Part shown: positions 13,534-22,526 of the stretch, in pieces
Numbering within the stretch: the stretch's first letter is position 1
Layout: each line of letters begins with the position of its first letter
Virus record (IMG/VR): IMGVR_UViG_3300032782_000018
Coordinates: 1-41,479 of that record
From: a virus
Strand: one strand, 5' to 3'
Length of the DNA: 41,479 bases
The notes under the pieces: generated by a model
Told to the model about the DNA's origin: nothing
The model's input: only the letters and a program-made list of their open reading frames with translations
Databases searched by the model: none
Made by a program: the position numbers and the translations under genes

Positions 13534-14856
13534 TTACTCGTAGTGGAACTCGGTGGCATAGCCGTGCGCCTTAAGACGCGGGATCTCCTCCTCCAGCTTC
13601 TCGCCGATGTCATCCCGGTAGATCATGTCGGCGACCTGGATCTGATCGAGCGTGTCGTACGCGCGCATGCACGCCTGTCGCACCGTGCGGCCCATCCCGG
13701 TGACCACCATGAGATAGTCCCCGGCGCTCGCCCAGATCTCCTGCTCGATGACCTTCTCACCCTTCATATCCGGCAGGCGCATCCGCTGCACGCTTTGCGG
13801 CCAGAGGTAGGGTTGATTGTCAGGCGTGACGCCGTAGATGGGGATGCCGCCGACTTCGGACTTCGTCGCTTTCGAGTAGGGGTAGTCCGGCTGCGCAAGC
13901 ACAACACCGCAGGCCACTTTGAGACTCGTTTTCAGGGTGTTCTGCCCCCTGCAGGCGTCCAACATCCACTTGACCGGATCGCCCTGGTGGGAGGCGATCT
14001 GGATATTGAAGGCGGGCCAGCCTAAGCGACAGGTGAATTCGAGCGGCCAGGCCTTGCCCGACTCATCGACGATACAGTTGACGTCGATGTCCCCCAGGTG
14101 ACCCATTTTCACCAAGGACTCCTCCAGGGGACCCAAGACCTGCTCGCCGAGCTTGGAGGTCTCGACATACTTCTGCACCGTGCCCGCCTCCCCGCAGTTA
14201 GGTCCACAGTTGCCCGAGAGGAGTTTCTTGTGTTCAAAGTTCTCGTTATAGAGCCCCACCCAGCCCTCTTTGCCCATCCAGCGGCTGACCCCGATCTCCT
14301 GACCCTCGATGAGCGCCTGCAGCATGACCGGACCGCGCGGATTCAGGCCGAGTTTCTGCCAGCGCTGCAGACGGGCGATGAGATCGGCTGGGGTCTTACC
14401 GACGTAGGAGAGGCTCTTGTCCTCCTCATCCCCGAGCGTCTTGAAAACATACCGGCGCTCGGTCTTGCGTACGTGCGCTTCGGCGTCCGACAGCGTTTTG
14501 AACTGCTGCCACTCCGGCACTTCAATCCCGTGGGCCTCAAAAAACTCCATCCCGAAGGCACGCTTGATTTCCAGCCGGGCGGATTTTTCCGATGGCCCAA
14601 AGACCGCGATACCGGCGGCGCGTAGCTGCTCGAGCTTCGGCAGGTAGAGGTGATTGCCGGTGGGCAGGATGAGATCGGCCCACCGGGCGGAAGGTAGCCA
14701 CTGCTCAATGCGCTCGATCCCGGGAAAGCCACGACCGACGTCCGGGTGATTGCTCTTGTGCAGCCACAGACGCACGGTGTGCCCGGCCTTCACGCAGCGC
14801 AGGGCAAAGGCAAGTCCCTCACCCACCCCGTCCAGATTGAGGATCAGGACTTTCAT
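13534..14856 (-). CDS. PurD-like ATP-grasp ligase
   Basis: A 440-residue protein with the ATP-grasp plan of phosphoribosylamine-glycine ligase. Seen in order: an N-terminal Rossmann-like part (MKVLILNLDGVGEGLAFALRC), FGPSEKSARLEIKRAF (86-101), VFKTLGDEEDK (137-147), an adenine-binding LQALIEGQEIGVSRW (179-193), FEHKKLLSGNCGPN (207-220) and the metal-binding PLEFTCRLGWPAF (271-283). In PurD the last motif reads EFNxRFGDPE; here Asn is Thr and the GDPE end is lost. The substrate may therefore differ from phosphoribosylamine plus glycine. It lies between tail fibre and ejection-protein genes, coupled by ATGA, far from any nucleotide-synthesis genes. Confidence 0.8.
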   Translation of the reverse strand: MKVLILNLDGVGEGLAFALRCVKAGHTVRLWLHKSNHPDVGRGFPGIERIEQWLPSARWADLILPTGNHLYLPKLEQLRAAGIAVFGPSEKSARLEIKRAFGMEFFEAHGIEVPEWQQFKTLSDAEAHVRKTERRYVFKTLGDEEDKSLSYVGKTPADLIARLQRWQKLGLNPRGPVMLQALIEGQEIGVSRWMGKEGWVGLYNENFEHKKLLSGNCGPNCGEAGTVQKYVETSKLGEQVLGPLEESLVKMGHLGDIDVNCIVDESGKAWPLEFTCRLGWPAFNIQIASHQGDPVKWMLDACRGQNTLKTSLKVACGVVLAQPDYPYSKATKSEVGGIPIYGVTPDNQPYLWPQSVQRMRLPDMKGEKVIEQEIWASAGDYLMVVTGMGRTVRQACMRAYDTLDQIQVADMIYRDDIGEKLEEEIPRLKAHGYATEFHYE

Positions 14857-17324
14857 CGCTCGCGCGGCTTCTCGCGCTGCTTCAACGCCTCACCGATCGG
14901 TAGCGGTTGGGGTGCAGCACCGCCCGGTAGCGTCTGACCACCCGATTCCAGAGTCTCGACAGCCGCGCGGCGAGCACGCGCCGCCTGGAGGCGTTCGACC
15001 TCACGCGCTGTCTCCTCGAGTGGGGATGTGGTCGCCCGCTCGACGGTTTTTCCCAGCTGGCCGAGCTCTCCCACCTGCTTGAGCAGTTTCTTGCCCCCGA
15101 CCGCATATTTACCCCCGGGTATGTGCTTCAACACCCGCTCAAAGAGACTGAGCGCATTCGGTACCGTCCCGGACTGCGTGGTGCGTCCGCCCACCGGGGA
15201 GCGCGTCGTGATGCGGCGGGCCCGCAGAATCGCATCCAGCTCCCGCACGTTGGAGCGGCCCAGGATCTCGATGAGGTTCTCGCGCGGGATGCGCTTGATC
15301 GAGCGGCGCAGGGCCGCCTCCGTCAGGATCGCCCGCTCGGTCTCATCCGCCGCCGTGACGTTACGCGCATCCTCCAGGATGCGGTTCACCGTCTCCGCCC
15401 GGATGTCGCGCCAGGCCGCGCGTCCCGCCGTGCGGGTCGCCGCGGTCCCGCCGGTCAGGAGCGTGCGCTTCACCTGACGCAGCTGCTCGAGACTGCCGGT
15501 CGCCACCTTGTTCCAGGTCTTCTCCAGCGCCAATTGACGGTCCGAGGCGCCCTTCTTGGTACCGACCAGGTTGCGCACCGCGGTCTGGTCTTTGAATTCC
15601 TCCTGATGCTTGCGAAAGGCATCGGTGGCCTTCTTCCAGGCCGCAGCGCCCTCCGGCACGTCTTGCATCGCGGTGTCGATCGCCTCTTTCAGCTGCGAGG
15701 CGTAGTGACCGGCCGTCCCGCCGGCTTTGATGTTCTTGTTCGCAAGCTTGCGCAGGTCATCGAGCTCGTTCAGCGTGACCTCTTTCAGCTCCGGGAGATT
15801 CCCCGCCTCGTCCCGTGGCAGGACGCTGCGCGCCTTGTTCAACCAGCTCTGCACCCAGCCCAGATGCTGGATGTCGGGATTCTCGGTCAACAGGTCGGTG
15901 ATGGGCTTGAGCCCCGCTTTGGCATCCGGCTCGGTCTCGCGTGCCTTGCGGTAGAGGCCCTCGACGACCTTGCGGCTCCACTTCGCCTTCCCCCGGGCCG
16001 CCTCCTGAGCGGCCTGGCCGACCTGCGTCGGCGTCTTAGTCTCCCGCCGGATCGAGGGGGTGGCGGCGGGCTCGCCTTCCTCGGTCAGCGGGTCGTGCAG
16101 TCCTCCGCGCAAGCCCCCGGCGCGTCCCCGCAATACTTCCAGGTTCGCCTGCAGGTCACGGTTTGCTGCAATGTCCACGTCCCGGATGGGCTGACCCTCA
16201 GTCGTGTTCGATGCGATTGCCTCTCGTCGTAGCTGTACGGGGTCGCGCTCGAGTTGCCCCCGGGTGGCCTGGACGGGGACCCGCAGTCCTCCGAGGGCGG
16301 CCTGACGCTTGACGGCAGCAGGGTTGAGACGCTCGAGGGCGGTAGCGTCCTGGGCAATTGTCGTGAGCGCTTTGCGTGTCCCAGCGCCCAGAGCAGCCCA
16401 ATCAAGGCCAATACGGTCAGCATAGGCGCGAGCCCTTCCTTCAGGGGTGGGGGGAGGCGTGGAACGTGTCTCGGGCGCAGGTCCCTCGCCCACCTGGGAG
16501 GGCGCCTGACGGGGCGCCCCGGTGGTCGTCAAATCCGGCGCAGGGGCCGCTTGGGGGGCTGTAACGGGCTCCCCGACCTGGGAGGGCGGCTGTCGAGCCG
16601 CCCCCGTAGCGCTCATTTCAGGCGGCAAATTCGGAGGTGATGTTCCACGGGAGGATGTTCCACGGGGTGCGGTCTCGCCTACCTCGGCCGGCGCTTGACG
16701 CGGCGCACCACTGGCCGACATCTCCGCCGCCGCAGCGCTCCCCTGGGTCGCGCGCTTCAACGCCCGGCCCCCGGCGCGCAGAGCCGGCGGGAGCGCCGCC
16801 CCGGCCGCCGCCTGGATGCCGGTATCGACCAATGTCGCCAGCTCCGCAGAGCCGGTCACATCCTGGGTCTTCTCCCCCAGGTACCGCGACCCCTTCTGCA
16901 GCAGCGTGAAGGGCACGGCAATCGCCCCTGAGACCGCCTTGCCAATCTTCGTGCGCGGCTGCAGGGTGAGCGCCTGCTGAACGTTCTCGACCGTCTGCCC
17001 ACCCTCCTGGACAAAGGCATCGCGGGCTCCCCGCAGGCCCTCACCTTGTGAGAGCGCCCCGGCCGCCGCCCCAGCGCCCCGGGCGAGGCCTGCGATGCCC
17101 CCGACGGCCGAGCCGACCATGCCGCTTGCGATATGAAGGGCAGGCTCCCCGACGGCCTCCTCGATGATGTCCCCGACGCCGCGGATCCGGCCGGTGGTCG
17201 GGTCGAGCTTGCCGAACTGCGGGCCCTTGTTGAGGTCGGTGACCGCCGCATCCAGTTGCTCGGGTGTGTCGAAGGACACCCGCGCCTTGCGACCGTCCGG
17301 GAGGGTGACGATGGCTTGAGGCAT
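14853..17324 (-). CDS. Large internal virion (DNA ejection) protein, P22 gp16-like position
   Basis: An 823-residue protein, third in a set of three ejection-protein candidates. Residues about 65-95 are a glycine-rich hydrophobic stretch (ASGMVGSAVGGIAGLARGAGAAAGAL) able to enter membranes. A proline-rich linker holds three copies of a 17-residue repeat (201-280). Long charged helical regions follow. In P22, gp7, gp20 and gp16 are ejected to make a channel for DNA; sizes and order here (216, 498, 823 residues) parallel them. No transglycosylase motif was seen. Confidence 0.75.
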   Translation of the reverse strand: MPQAIVTLPDGRKARVSFDTPEQLDAAVTDLNKGPQFGKLDPTTGRIRGVGDIIEEAVGEPALHIASGMVGSAVGGIAGLARGAGAAAGALSQGEGLRGARDAFVQEGGQTVENVQQALTLQPRTKIGKAVSGAIAVPFTLLQKGSRYLGEKTQDVTGSAELATLVDTGIQAAAGAALPPALRAGGRALKRATQGSAAAAEMSASGAPRQAPAEVGETAPRGTSSRGTSPPNLPPEMSATGAARQPPSQVGEPVTAPQAAPAPDLTTTGAPRQAPSQVGEGPAPETRSTPPPTPEGRARAYADRIGLDWAALGAGTRKALTTIAQDATALERLNPAAVKRQAALGGLRVPVQATRGQLERDPVQLRREAIASNTTEGQPIRDVDIAANRDLQANLEVLRGRAGGLRGGLHDPLTEEGEPAATPSIRRETKTPTQVGQAAQEAARGKAKWSRKVVEGLYRKARETEPDAKAGLKPITDLLTENPDIQHLGWVQSWLNKARSVLPRDEAGNLPELKEVTLNELDDLRKLANKNIKAGGTAGHYASQLKEAIDTAMQDVPEGAAAWKKATDAFRKHQEEFKDQTAVRNLVGTKKGASDRQLALEKTWNKVATGSLEQLRQVKRTLLTGGTAATRTAGRAAWRDIRAETVNRILEDARNVTAADETERAILTEAALRRSIKRIPRENLIEILGRSNVRELDAILRARRITTRSPVGGRTTQSGTVPNALSLFERVLKHIPGGKYAVGGKKLLKQVGELGQLGKTVERATTSPLEETAREVERLQAARARRAAVETLESGGQTLPGGAAPQPLPIGEALKQREKPRER
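16485..16724 (-). repeat. Three imperfect coding repeats in the ejection protein
   Basis: Residues 201-217, 236-252 and 264-280 of the encoded protein share the pattern xM/LS/TA/TxGAxRQxPxxVGE. The start-to-start distances are 35 and 28 residues. At DNA level each copy also carries a GC-rich inverted repeat, for example GGGCGGC/GCCGCCC. Differences between copies indicate an old duplication under protein-level selection. Confidence 0.7.
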
Positions 17325-17327
17325 CGC

Positions 17328-18824
17328 TTACTCCGGCAGGATCTCAATGGTGGCACCGGATGAGTGCCGGTAGGTGGCCCCAGGTTGCAGAGCGGCGGGG
17401 AACTTCGGGGCAGGAGGCGTTTCAGGTTTTCCTGTTTTCGTATCCCCACCGCCCTTGTCCGTCTCACCGCCACTCTTGAGCGCCTCATCCATGCTCTTGC
17501 CATGGACGAGCGCGTCCAGGACCGAGGAGTTGCCGGCCTGGATCGCCCGGGCGATCTTTTTCGAGCGCTCCACCGCGCGCTCGAGCTCCGGCAAGGACAT
17601 CTTGTCCGGGAAGGCGTGCTCTGCGGCGATACGCACCGAGTCGGTCACCTGGCCGCCGCGGGAGAGGACGGAGGCGAATTCCGCCCGGGTGTCCGCCAGT
17701 GCATTCACATACTCGGAGATGTTGGGGTCTGCGATGACATCCCCGGCCTTCCAGAGCTTGAGCGCATTCACAAATTTCGCGCTGCCGAAGTCCACCTTCT
17801 TGGCGGTCTCCTGCAGCTGATCGTAGAGACCGCCCTCGCGGTTCAGCGCATTGATGGCCGCTGCCGCCGAGCCCTCACGCCGCGCCACCACATTGGCCTC
17901 GGTCTTCGCCGCCCCCGTCTCGATCTGGCCCGCGCGCACGCGCTTGGCGATCTGGTCCGCCCCTTCATCCGGGTGCCGCTCAATGAGCGCCTGGATGGTG
18001 CCCAGCATCTGTTGCTTGGCGCGCAGCCCCGTCGGGAGCGCCACCCCGATGTCCGCCATCGCCGCCAGCACCTGACCGACCGAGCCGCCGAAGTCCCCGG
18101 CCCCTGAGGCATTGCCGATGCGCTTGTTGCCCTGGCCCTCCATCTCCCGGTTGTGACGCTCCGACTCCTCCTCGCGTCGTGCCTGGGTGTCGGCTTTGAA
18201 CTGGTTCAAACGTTGGGCGATGGCCTCCTTCCCCGCTTTCGATTTCGCCTCCCATCCCTCCAGGGTCGCGAGCGTGTAGCCGCCGGGGATATTGGTGGCC
18301 ATCTTGAGCACATCATCGGGAAGCGCGGGCTTGCCGTCCCCCAGTGTCTGACCGCGCAGGTTCTGCAGCGCCTGCGGCATCTGCGCGGTGATGAAGGCCT
18401 TCACATCAAAATCCGAGGCACCGTTGTTCTTCATCTGCCGGGCCTGCGCTACGATCGGATCGATCGCCCCCACGATCAGATCCTGCCGCTGGCCGGCGAG
18501 GGTCAGCTGATCCAGCTGCTGTTGGATCTGCCCACTCTGGTACTGCTGCCCCCACTTCAAGATGTCCCGGGAGGCGCGCGGGGAGACGCGGTTCACATCC
18601 GCCGCGGCTTTCGCCAACCCTTCCGGGGTGGAGACGTCCGACTTCTTGAGGATGTCATCGACCTGGGACTGCTCGCGCGCCTCCTTCTGCGCCGCCCCCA
18701 GCTGCAGCTGATTCAGCTGGTTGCGGTTCATCATGTCTTTGATGGTGAGGGCTTTCTCCTGCGCCTGCACCGGGTTGCCCGCATAGTCGGGGATCGCCGA
18801 GATGATGGAAGGATCAAACGCCAT
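17328..18824 (-). CDS. Internal virion (DNA ejection) protein, P22 gp20-like position
   Basis: A 498-residue, mostly alpha-helical protein rich in Gln and Ala. The N-terminal segment (NPVQAQEKALTIKDMMNRNQLNQLQLGAAQKEAREQ) is typical of podophage ejection proteins. The C-terminus has a low-complexity linker (GGETDKGGGDTKTGK) and a short terminal beta motif. Middle member of the three-gene set and nearly the length of P22 gp20 (471). Confidence 0.75.
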   Translation of the reverse strand: MAFDPSIISAIPDYAGNPVQAQEKALTIKDMMNRNQLNQLQLGAAQKEAREQSQVDDILKKSDVSTPEGLAKAAADVNRVSPRASRDILKWGQQYQSGQIQQQLDQLTLAGQRQDLIVGAIDPIVAQARQMKNNGASDFDVKAFITAQMPQALQNLRGQTLGDGKPALPDDVLKMATNIPGGYTLATLEGWEAKSKAGKEAIAQRLNQFKADTQARREEESERHNREMEGQGNKRIGNASGAGDFGGSVGQVLAAMADIGVALPTGLRAKQQMLGTIQALIERHPDEGADQIAKRVRAGQIETGAAKTEANVVARREGSAAAAINALNREGGLYDQLQETAKKVDFGSAKFVNALKLWKAGDVIADPNISEYVNALADTRAEFASVLSRGGQVTDSVRIAAEHAFPDKMSLPELERAVERSKKIARAIQAGNSSVLDALVHGKSMDEALKSGGETDKGGGDTKTGKPETPPAPKFPAALQPGATYRHSSGATIEILPE

Positions 18825-18836
18825 GAGCGCAACTCC

Positions 18837-19487
18837 TCAAACCGGGTTGTTGGCCTGCAGGCCGGATTGCGTGTTGAGGGCCTGCAACGCCGAGAGCGTC
18901 GCGTAGTTATCACTCGCGTTGCCGATCGACTTGGTGATGCCGGCGATCGTGTTGGCATCGATCCCCGCGGTCGTGTTGCCCTGGTTGATGAGCGTGGAGG
19001 AGATGTTGCCGGCCGCGGTGCCGACGTTCTGCGCTTGTCCGGCCGCCGCCGCCTGCCCGGTCGCCACCGCCGAGCCGATGTCGGCGACGTTCTGCTGATA
19101 GGTCTGGGAGGCCAAGCCGGTGTTGTACTGATCGAGCGCGGCGAGCGTATTGCCGGTCACCCCGCCGGTGGCCGAGGCCGCATTCAGGATACCGGTCTCA
19201 CCCTGCTTCTGTGCGAACTGATAGCCAGGGGTTGCCGCCAGGGCCGCCTGGATACTGTCGGGACTTGCGTTCGCATCAAGACCGAGCAGCCGCTCATACT
19301 GGGGGATCGCGGCAGACCCGAGATCGCGGTACGGCTGCGAGAGCGCGGCTTGCTGATTGAGCGCGGCCTGCTGCTCACTGATGGCGGCATTGGAGGCGCT
19401 CTTCGTAGCGCTTGCGGCTTCCGACCCTGCAACGGCGGATCCGGCGGCGCCCACGACGGCGGCCCCGACAACGGCGGCTGCGACCAT
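18837..19487 (-). CDS. Internal virion (DNA ejection) protein, P22 gp7-like position
   Basis: A 216-residue Ala/Gly/Gln-rich protein. ATG 19485-19487 has GGGAGGG upstream and starts MVAAAVVGAAVVGAAGSAVAG, a glycine-zipper-like hydrophobic stretch. ISEQQAALNQQAALSQPYRDLGSAA follows, a pattern common in small podophage ejection proteins. The frame is open further upstream but overlaps the acetyltransferase gene. Length is close to P22 gp7 (229). Confidence 0.75.
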   Translation of the reverse strand: MVAAAVVGAAVVGAAGSAVAGSEAASATKSASNAAISEQQAALNQQAALSQPYRDLGSAAIPQYERLLGLDANASPDSIQAALAATPGYQFAQKQGETGILNAASATGGVTGNTLAALDQYNTGLASQTYQQNVADIGSAVATGQAAAAGQAQNVGTAAGNISSTLINQGNTTAGIDANTIAGITKSIGNASDNYATLSALQALNTQSGLQANNPV

Positions 19488-19491
19488 ATCC

Positions 19492-19974
19492 CTACCCTCC
19501 CCACCAGAAACTAAAGTACAGATCCGCCTCGACCCCGCCCATCTGCCGGAACATCTCCTGCGCAGAGCGGTGCACCTTCGAGCCAAGATAGGCGCGCTTC
19601 ACGCCCCGGGTGACCGCCTCGAGCTTCACCCGCTCGAAGAGGGCCTGTGCCAGCATGTCACCCTCCAGCATCGTCAGCGAGTCTTTGTCCCGGAAGTCCG
19701 GGTGCAGCCAGAAGATGTCCTCGGTCAGATGCAACGTCGAGCGGTAGTGATGGTGCGTGTCGATGAAGCCGATGAAGTAGCCGACGATGTGACCGCGCTC
19801 GCGCGCCACCACGCAGAGCACCCTGCCGGTGAGGTCCATCTGCAGGTACCACTCGTACTTGGGATCCAGCGGCACCTGCTCCTGGTTGAGCGCAAGCTCC
19901 CGCCAGTGCGGCTGGAAGAGCGGCTTCAGCTCCTCGAGGCAGTCGACCAGCTTCTCGACTTGAACGGTGATCAT
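19492..19974 (-). CDS. GNAT-family acetyltransferase
   Basis: A 160-residue protein starting MITVQVEKLVDCL. It matches a phage-specific GNAT family: HWRELALN (24-31), VPLDPKYEWYLQMD (34-47), the central strands LCVVARERGHIVGYFIGFI (53-71), HYRSTLHLTEDIFWLHPDFR (76-95), then the acetyl-CoA-binding helix region and YLGSKVHRSAQEMFRQMGGV. Its substrate is unknown; the family is widespread next to podophage head-tail genes. ATG 19974 overlaps the small upstream gene by ATGA. Confidence 0.85.
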   Translation of the reverse strand: MITVQVEKLVDCLEELKPLFQPHWRELALNQEQVPLDPKYEWYLQMDLTGRVLCVVARERGHIVGYFIGFIDTHHHYRSTLHLTEDIFWLHPDFRDKDSLTMLEGDMLAQALFERVKLEAVTRGVKRAYLGSKVHRSAQEMFRQMGGVEADLYFSFWWGG

Positions 19975-20171
19975 GGCTTTGCGATCCCGGAACATGCCGG
20001 ACTGTGGGCGTGGTGATCCTCCCACATTGCCTGAAGGATCGAGCGCGACCAGTCGAGGACATCCTCCCCGGCCAACCGGTCCCGCATCGGGATCTGCCGC
20101 CGGCCGAGCGCACAGCCGGAGCAGGTGTACTCGAGAAAGAGCTCCCGGGCAGGGGAGGCGACTGCGCTCAT
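19971..20171 (-). CDS. Small Cys-containing protein between oxygenase and acetyltransferase
   Basis: A 66-residue protein, MSAVASPARELFLEYTCSGCALGRRQIP..., coupled by ATGA overlaps at both ends. That supports it being real. CSGC (residues 17-20) and Cys/His in the end (HHAHSPAC) could bind a metal. No family recognised. Its coupling to two enzymes suggests it belongs to the same function. Confidence 0.65.
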   Translation of the reverse strand: MSAVASPARELFLEYTCSGCALGRRQIPMRDRLAGEDVLDWSRSILQAMWEDHHAHSPACSGIAKP

Positions 20172-20764
20172 GAGGCTTCCGGGACCTGGGTGGGTGTCAG
20201 GCCTTTGAACGCCAGGTGCTGCGTGCGGATGTCGATGATCAGGTGCATACGGTCCTGACCGGAATTGTTGATGACCTCATGCTCCAGGGCATTCTGGAAC
20301 CACCAGACATCGCCGGTCTGCATTTGCACGTCCTCCTCCCCGCAGCGGAATACGACGCCTGGACTGCTCGCCACCACGTAGTGGAATCGATCCCAGTACT
20401 GCGCGTGCTCCGGGGTGTCGGCGTGGGGGTAGATGCGCCCGCCGGGACGGATGCGATTGATCATCACGCGCCCTAAGCGCTCGCCCTCTACCTGCGACAT
20501 CAGGGCAAAGATGAGCGGGCGGACGGCCGGCAGGTGCAGCATGCCGTCCATCCAGATGCACTCATGCGGGTCTCTCTGCGAGCGCTGCAATTCCGTCACC
20601 GAGGCCGGCGGGAAGCGCAGGAAGATCGTCTCGACATCCTGGAAGGGACCTTGCGGGTAGTCCCGCAGATAGGTGTCCTCGCGCCACAGATGCGGTTGCC
20701 GCTGGATCTGCACCGCCAGCGGAATCACGTTGACGTTGCGGCCGAGGAGTTGAAAGTTCCTCAT
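20168..20764 (-). CDS. Aspartyl/asparaginyl beta-hydroxylase-like 2-oxoglutarate/Fe(II) oxygenase
   Basis: A 198-residue protein. The double-stranded beta-helix signature is visible: His114-x-Asp116 (IYPHADTP), FHYVVASSPGVVFRCGEE (127-144), GDVWWFQNALEHEVINNSG with His162, and Arg172 in RMHLIID for 2-oxoglutarate. The HxD...H triad is complete, whereas mammalian AspH lacks the acidic ligand. Such enzymes hydroxylate Asp/Asn side chains or small molecules. Coupled by ATGA to the genes on both sides, within the tail module. Confidence 0.85.
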   Translation of the reverse strand: MRNFQLLGRNVNVIPLAVQIQRQPHLWREDTYLRDYPQGPFQDVETIFLRFPPASVTELQRSQRDPHECIWMDGMLHLPAVRPLIFALMSQVEGERLGRVMINRIRPGGRIYPHADTPEHAQYWDRFHYVVASSPGVVFRCGEEDVQMQTGDVWWFQNALEHEVINNSGQDRMHLIIDIRTQHLAFKGLTPTQVPEAS

Positions 20765-21024
20765 ACCGCCGCCCCCGTGGCATCACACCACACGGTGGGG
20801 CTTAAGGACTGCACCCAGATCGGTTTGCCGAGCGTCGTGTCGAAGTAGCGCCGTCCGACCCACAGACCCGCCGTCGGCCGCTGCGCGGTGGTGCCGCTCG
20901 TGGAAAGCGCCGAGAGGATGTTGTGCGCGACCGTGAACCAGCCGCCCCATTGCAGCGTGAAATTGTACGCATCCCCGGCAGGGGTCAGGGGAGGCTTCGG
21001 CAGGCCGCTTAAGGGGGAGCTCAT
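20761..21024 (-). CDS. Small tail-module protein
   Basis: An 87-residue protein. The C-terminal part (GTTAQRPTAGLWVGRRYFDTTLGKPIWVQSLSPTVWCDATG) is a widely seen phage motif, often at the ends of fibres or in small structural proteins. Coupled by ATGA on both sides between the gp10-like protein and the oxygenase. Probably a minor virion component. Confidence 0.65.
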   Translation of the reverse strand: MSSPLSGLPKPPLTPAGDAYNFTLQWGGWFTVAHNILSALSTSGTTAQRPTAGLWVGRRYFDTTLGKPIWVQSLSPTVWCDATGAAV

Positions 21025-22526
21025 GCCGAGGCCTTTGAGGAGGGTGCCTGTCGGCCCCCGCGCACCTTCGTGCGCACCGCTCCGCCTGCGATCACGAACT
21101 TGATAGGGTCGGTGCAGCGGATGCGCAGGTTCGCGGTGCGGGCCCGGCCCCAGCGGCGCGAATTCACCCGCACCGTGTCCTGGCCCATCCGGCCGAGGGA
21201 GATCATGCGCTCCATGCCGAAGTGCCGGCCATCCCGGGCGATCGAGAGTCCGATGCGCGGCTCATAGCCCTGAAGGCTTGGGTTACTGAGGCCGACGCCG
21301 GTCTCCATGTCCAGGTAGATCTGCGGGATGGAGAAGGTATTGAATTCCTCGAGCGCCACGCGCGTCACCAGCTCGCGCACGATCACGTTGCCGTTGTCGG
21401 TGTAGGTGTTCGCATCGGGGGTGTAGAGGTTGCCGTTCGCATAGTCCGCGATCATCTGCTGTCCGTAAGCGCTGCAGGCGAGGTTGCCCAGGTGCCGTGC
21501 GGCGTAGCCGGAGGTGATGCCGGACTGCACCTCGCCCCAGAAACCGGTGGTCGTGTCGAGCAGGAGTGAGCGGTTGGCGGTAGGAAAGTTGAATTGCGCA
21601 AAGAGGTGGTTGTCCCACAGGAACGAGTAGCCGGTGCAGTCGGTGATGGTGGAGGTGCTCGCCATCGTCTGCAGGATGTTATCGATGTCGGAAGTTGAGA
21701 CGATGTCGACCGCGTATCCCCGGATCCGCGCGATCTGAAAGCTGCCGGCCGAATTCTGGAACGACCCGCCGTTGGTCTTGGCGAGGAAGAGCAGCGACTC
21801 ACCCGCATGCACCCGGCTCCCGATCGCGGCCAGTCCCGTCATGGAGGCACTGTTGGTGATGTACTGGAAAGGCTCGGGGTTGCCGCCCACGTTCTGCCAG
21901 AACTCGGTGTGACCGGCGGAGAACACCACGAGGATCCCATTCAGGGTATCGCAGGCTTTGATGCCATCAATGGCCTGCACCGCAGAGCCGAACGACAGGC
22001 CGTTCCACACCGTCCCGTCGTTGAAGGCCGAGACGAAAAACTGATTCGTGCCGGGCAGCTCGCAGATGAAAAAGCCGTTGCAGTAGGTGACGGTGCGCGC
22101 ACCGTTCGGAAACGCCGCAGGCGCGATCGTGATCGCCCCGGTGGCCGGATTGAACACGTAGCCGGCCGAGCCATCGACGATCATCAGCTGCGTTGGATTG
22201 AGCGCCATGCCCACAAGTCCCGTTGAGGTGCCGATGGACCCCTGCGTAAGAGTGCCCCCGGTGGCGCTCAACGACTTCACCTGGTTGCCGCCCACGGTGT
22301 AGAGCGCGGTATCGGTGCCGATCGTGCCGCGCAGCGGCTGGTTCTGCGGCGTCATGACGTTGAAGAGCAGTTTGAGCCCGGGCGTGCCATAGAGCACGAT
22401 CGAGCTTTTGTCCTTGTCCGGACGCACCTCGAGGTAGCAGTTCAAGCGCCGCTGCCGGGTGACGATGGCGGACTTTGAGTACACCCCTTCGCCGAACAGG
22501 GCGATCTTCTTAAGGCGCGCGGTCAT
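21021..22526 (-). CDS. P22 gp10-like tail accessory (packaged DNA stabilisation) protein
   Basis: A 501-residue beta-rich protein with repeated propeller-like strands (GTPGLKLLFNV, ALYTVGGNQVKSL, GFFICELPGTNQFFVSAF, ILVVFSAGHTEFWQN, YSFLWDNHLFAQFNF). Length and pattern fit P22 gp10 (472), the hub connecting the gp4 ring to tail needle and spikes. It follows the gp4-like gene with an ATGA overlap, as expected. Confidence 0.8.
   Translation of the reverse strand: MTARLKKIALFGEGVYSKSAIVTRQRRLNCYLEVRPDKDKSSIVLYGTPGLKLLFNVMTPQNQPLRGTIGTDTALYTVGGNQVKSLSATGGTLTQGSIGTSTGLVGMALNPTQLMIVDGSAGYVFNPATGAITIAPAAFPNGARTVTYCNGFFICELPGTNQFFVSAFNDGTVWNGLSFGSAVQAIDGIKACDTLNGILVVFSAGHTEFWQNVGGNPEPFQYITNSASMTGLAAIGSRVHAGESLLFLAKTNGGSFQNSAGSFQIARIRGYAVDIVSTSDIDNILQTMASTSTITDCTGYSFLWDNHLFAQFNFPTANRSLLLDTTTGFWGEVQSGITSGYAARHLGNLACSAYGQQMIADYANGNLYTPDANTYTDNGNVIVRELVTRVALEEFNTFSIPQIYLDMETGVGLSNPSLQGYEPRIGLSIARDGRHFGMERMISLGRMGQDTVRVNSRRWGRARTANLRIRCTDPIKFVIAGGAVRTKVRGGRQAPSSKASA

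Noticed and set aside
18153-19514. Long rightward open frame opposite the ejection-protein genes
   Set aside because: Low-complexity Leu/Arg/Gly composition typical of antisense to GC-rich coding sequence. It covers two genes on the other strand.
19492-20025. Longer start for the acetyltransferase
   Set aside because: The family normally begins MITV near 19974. The extra 17 residues lie over the preceding small gene.
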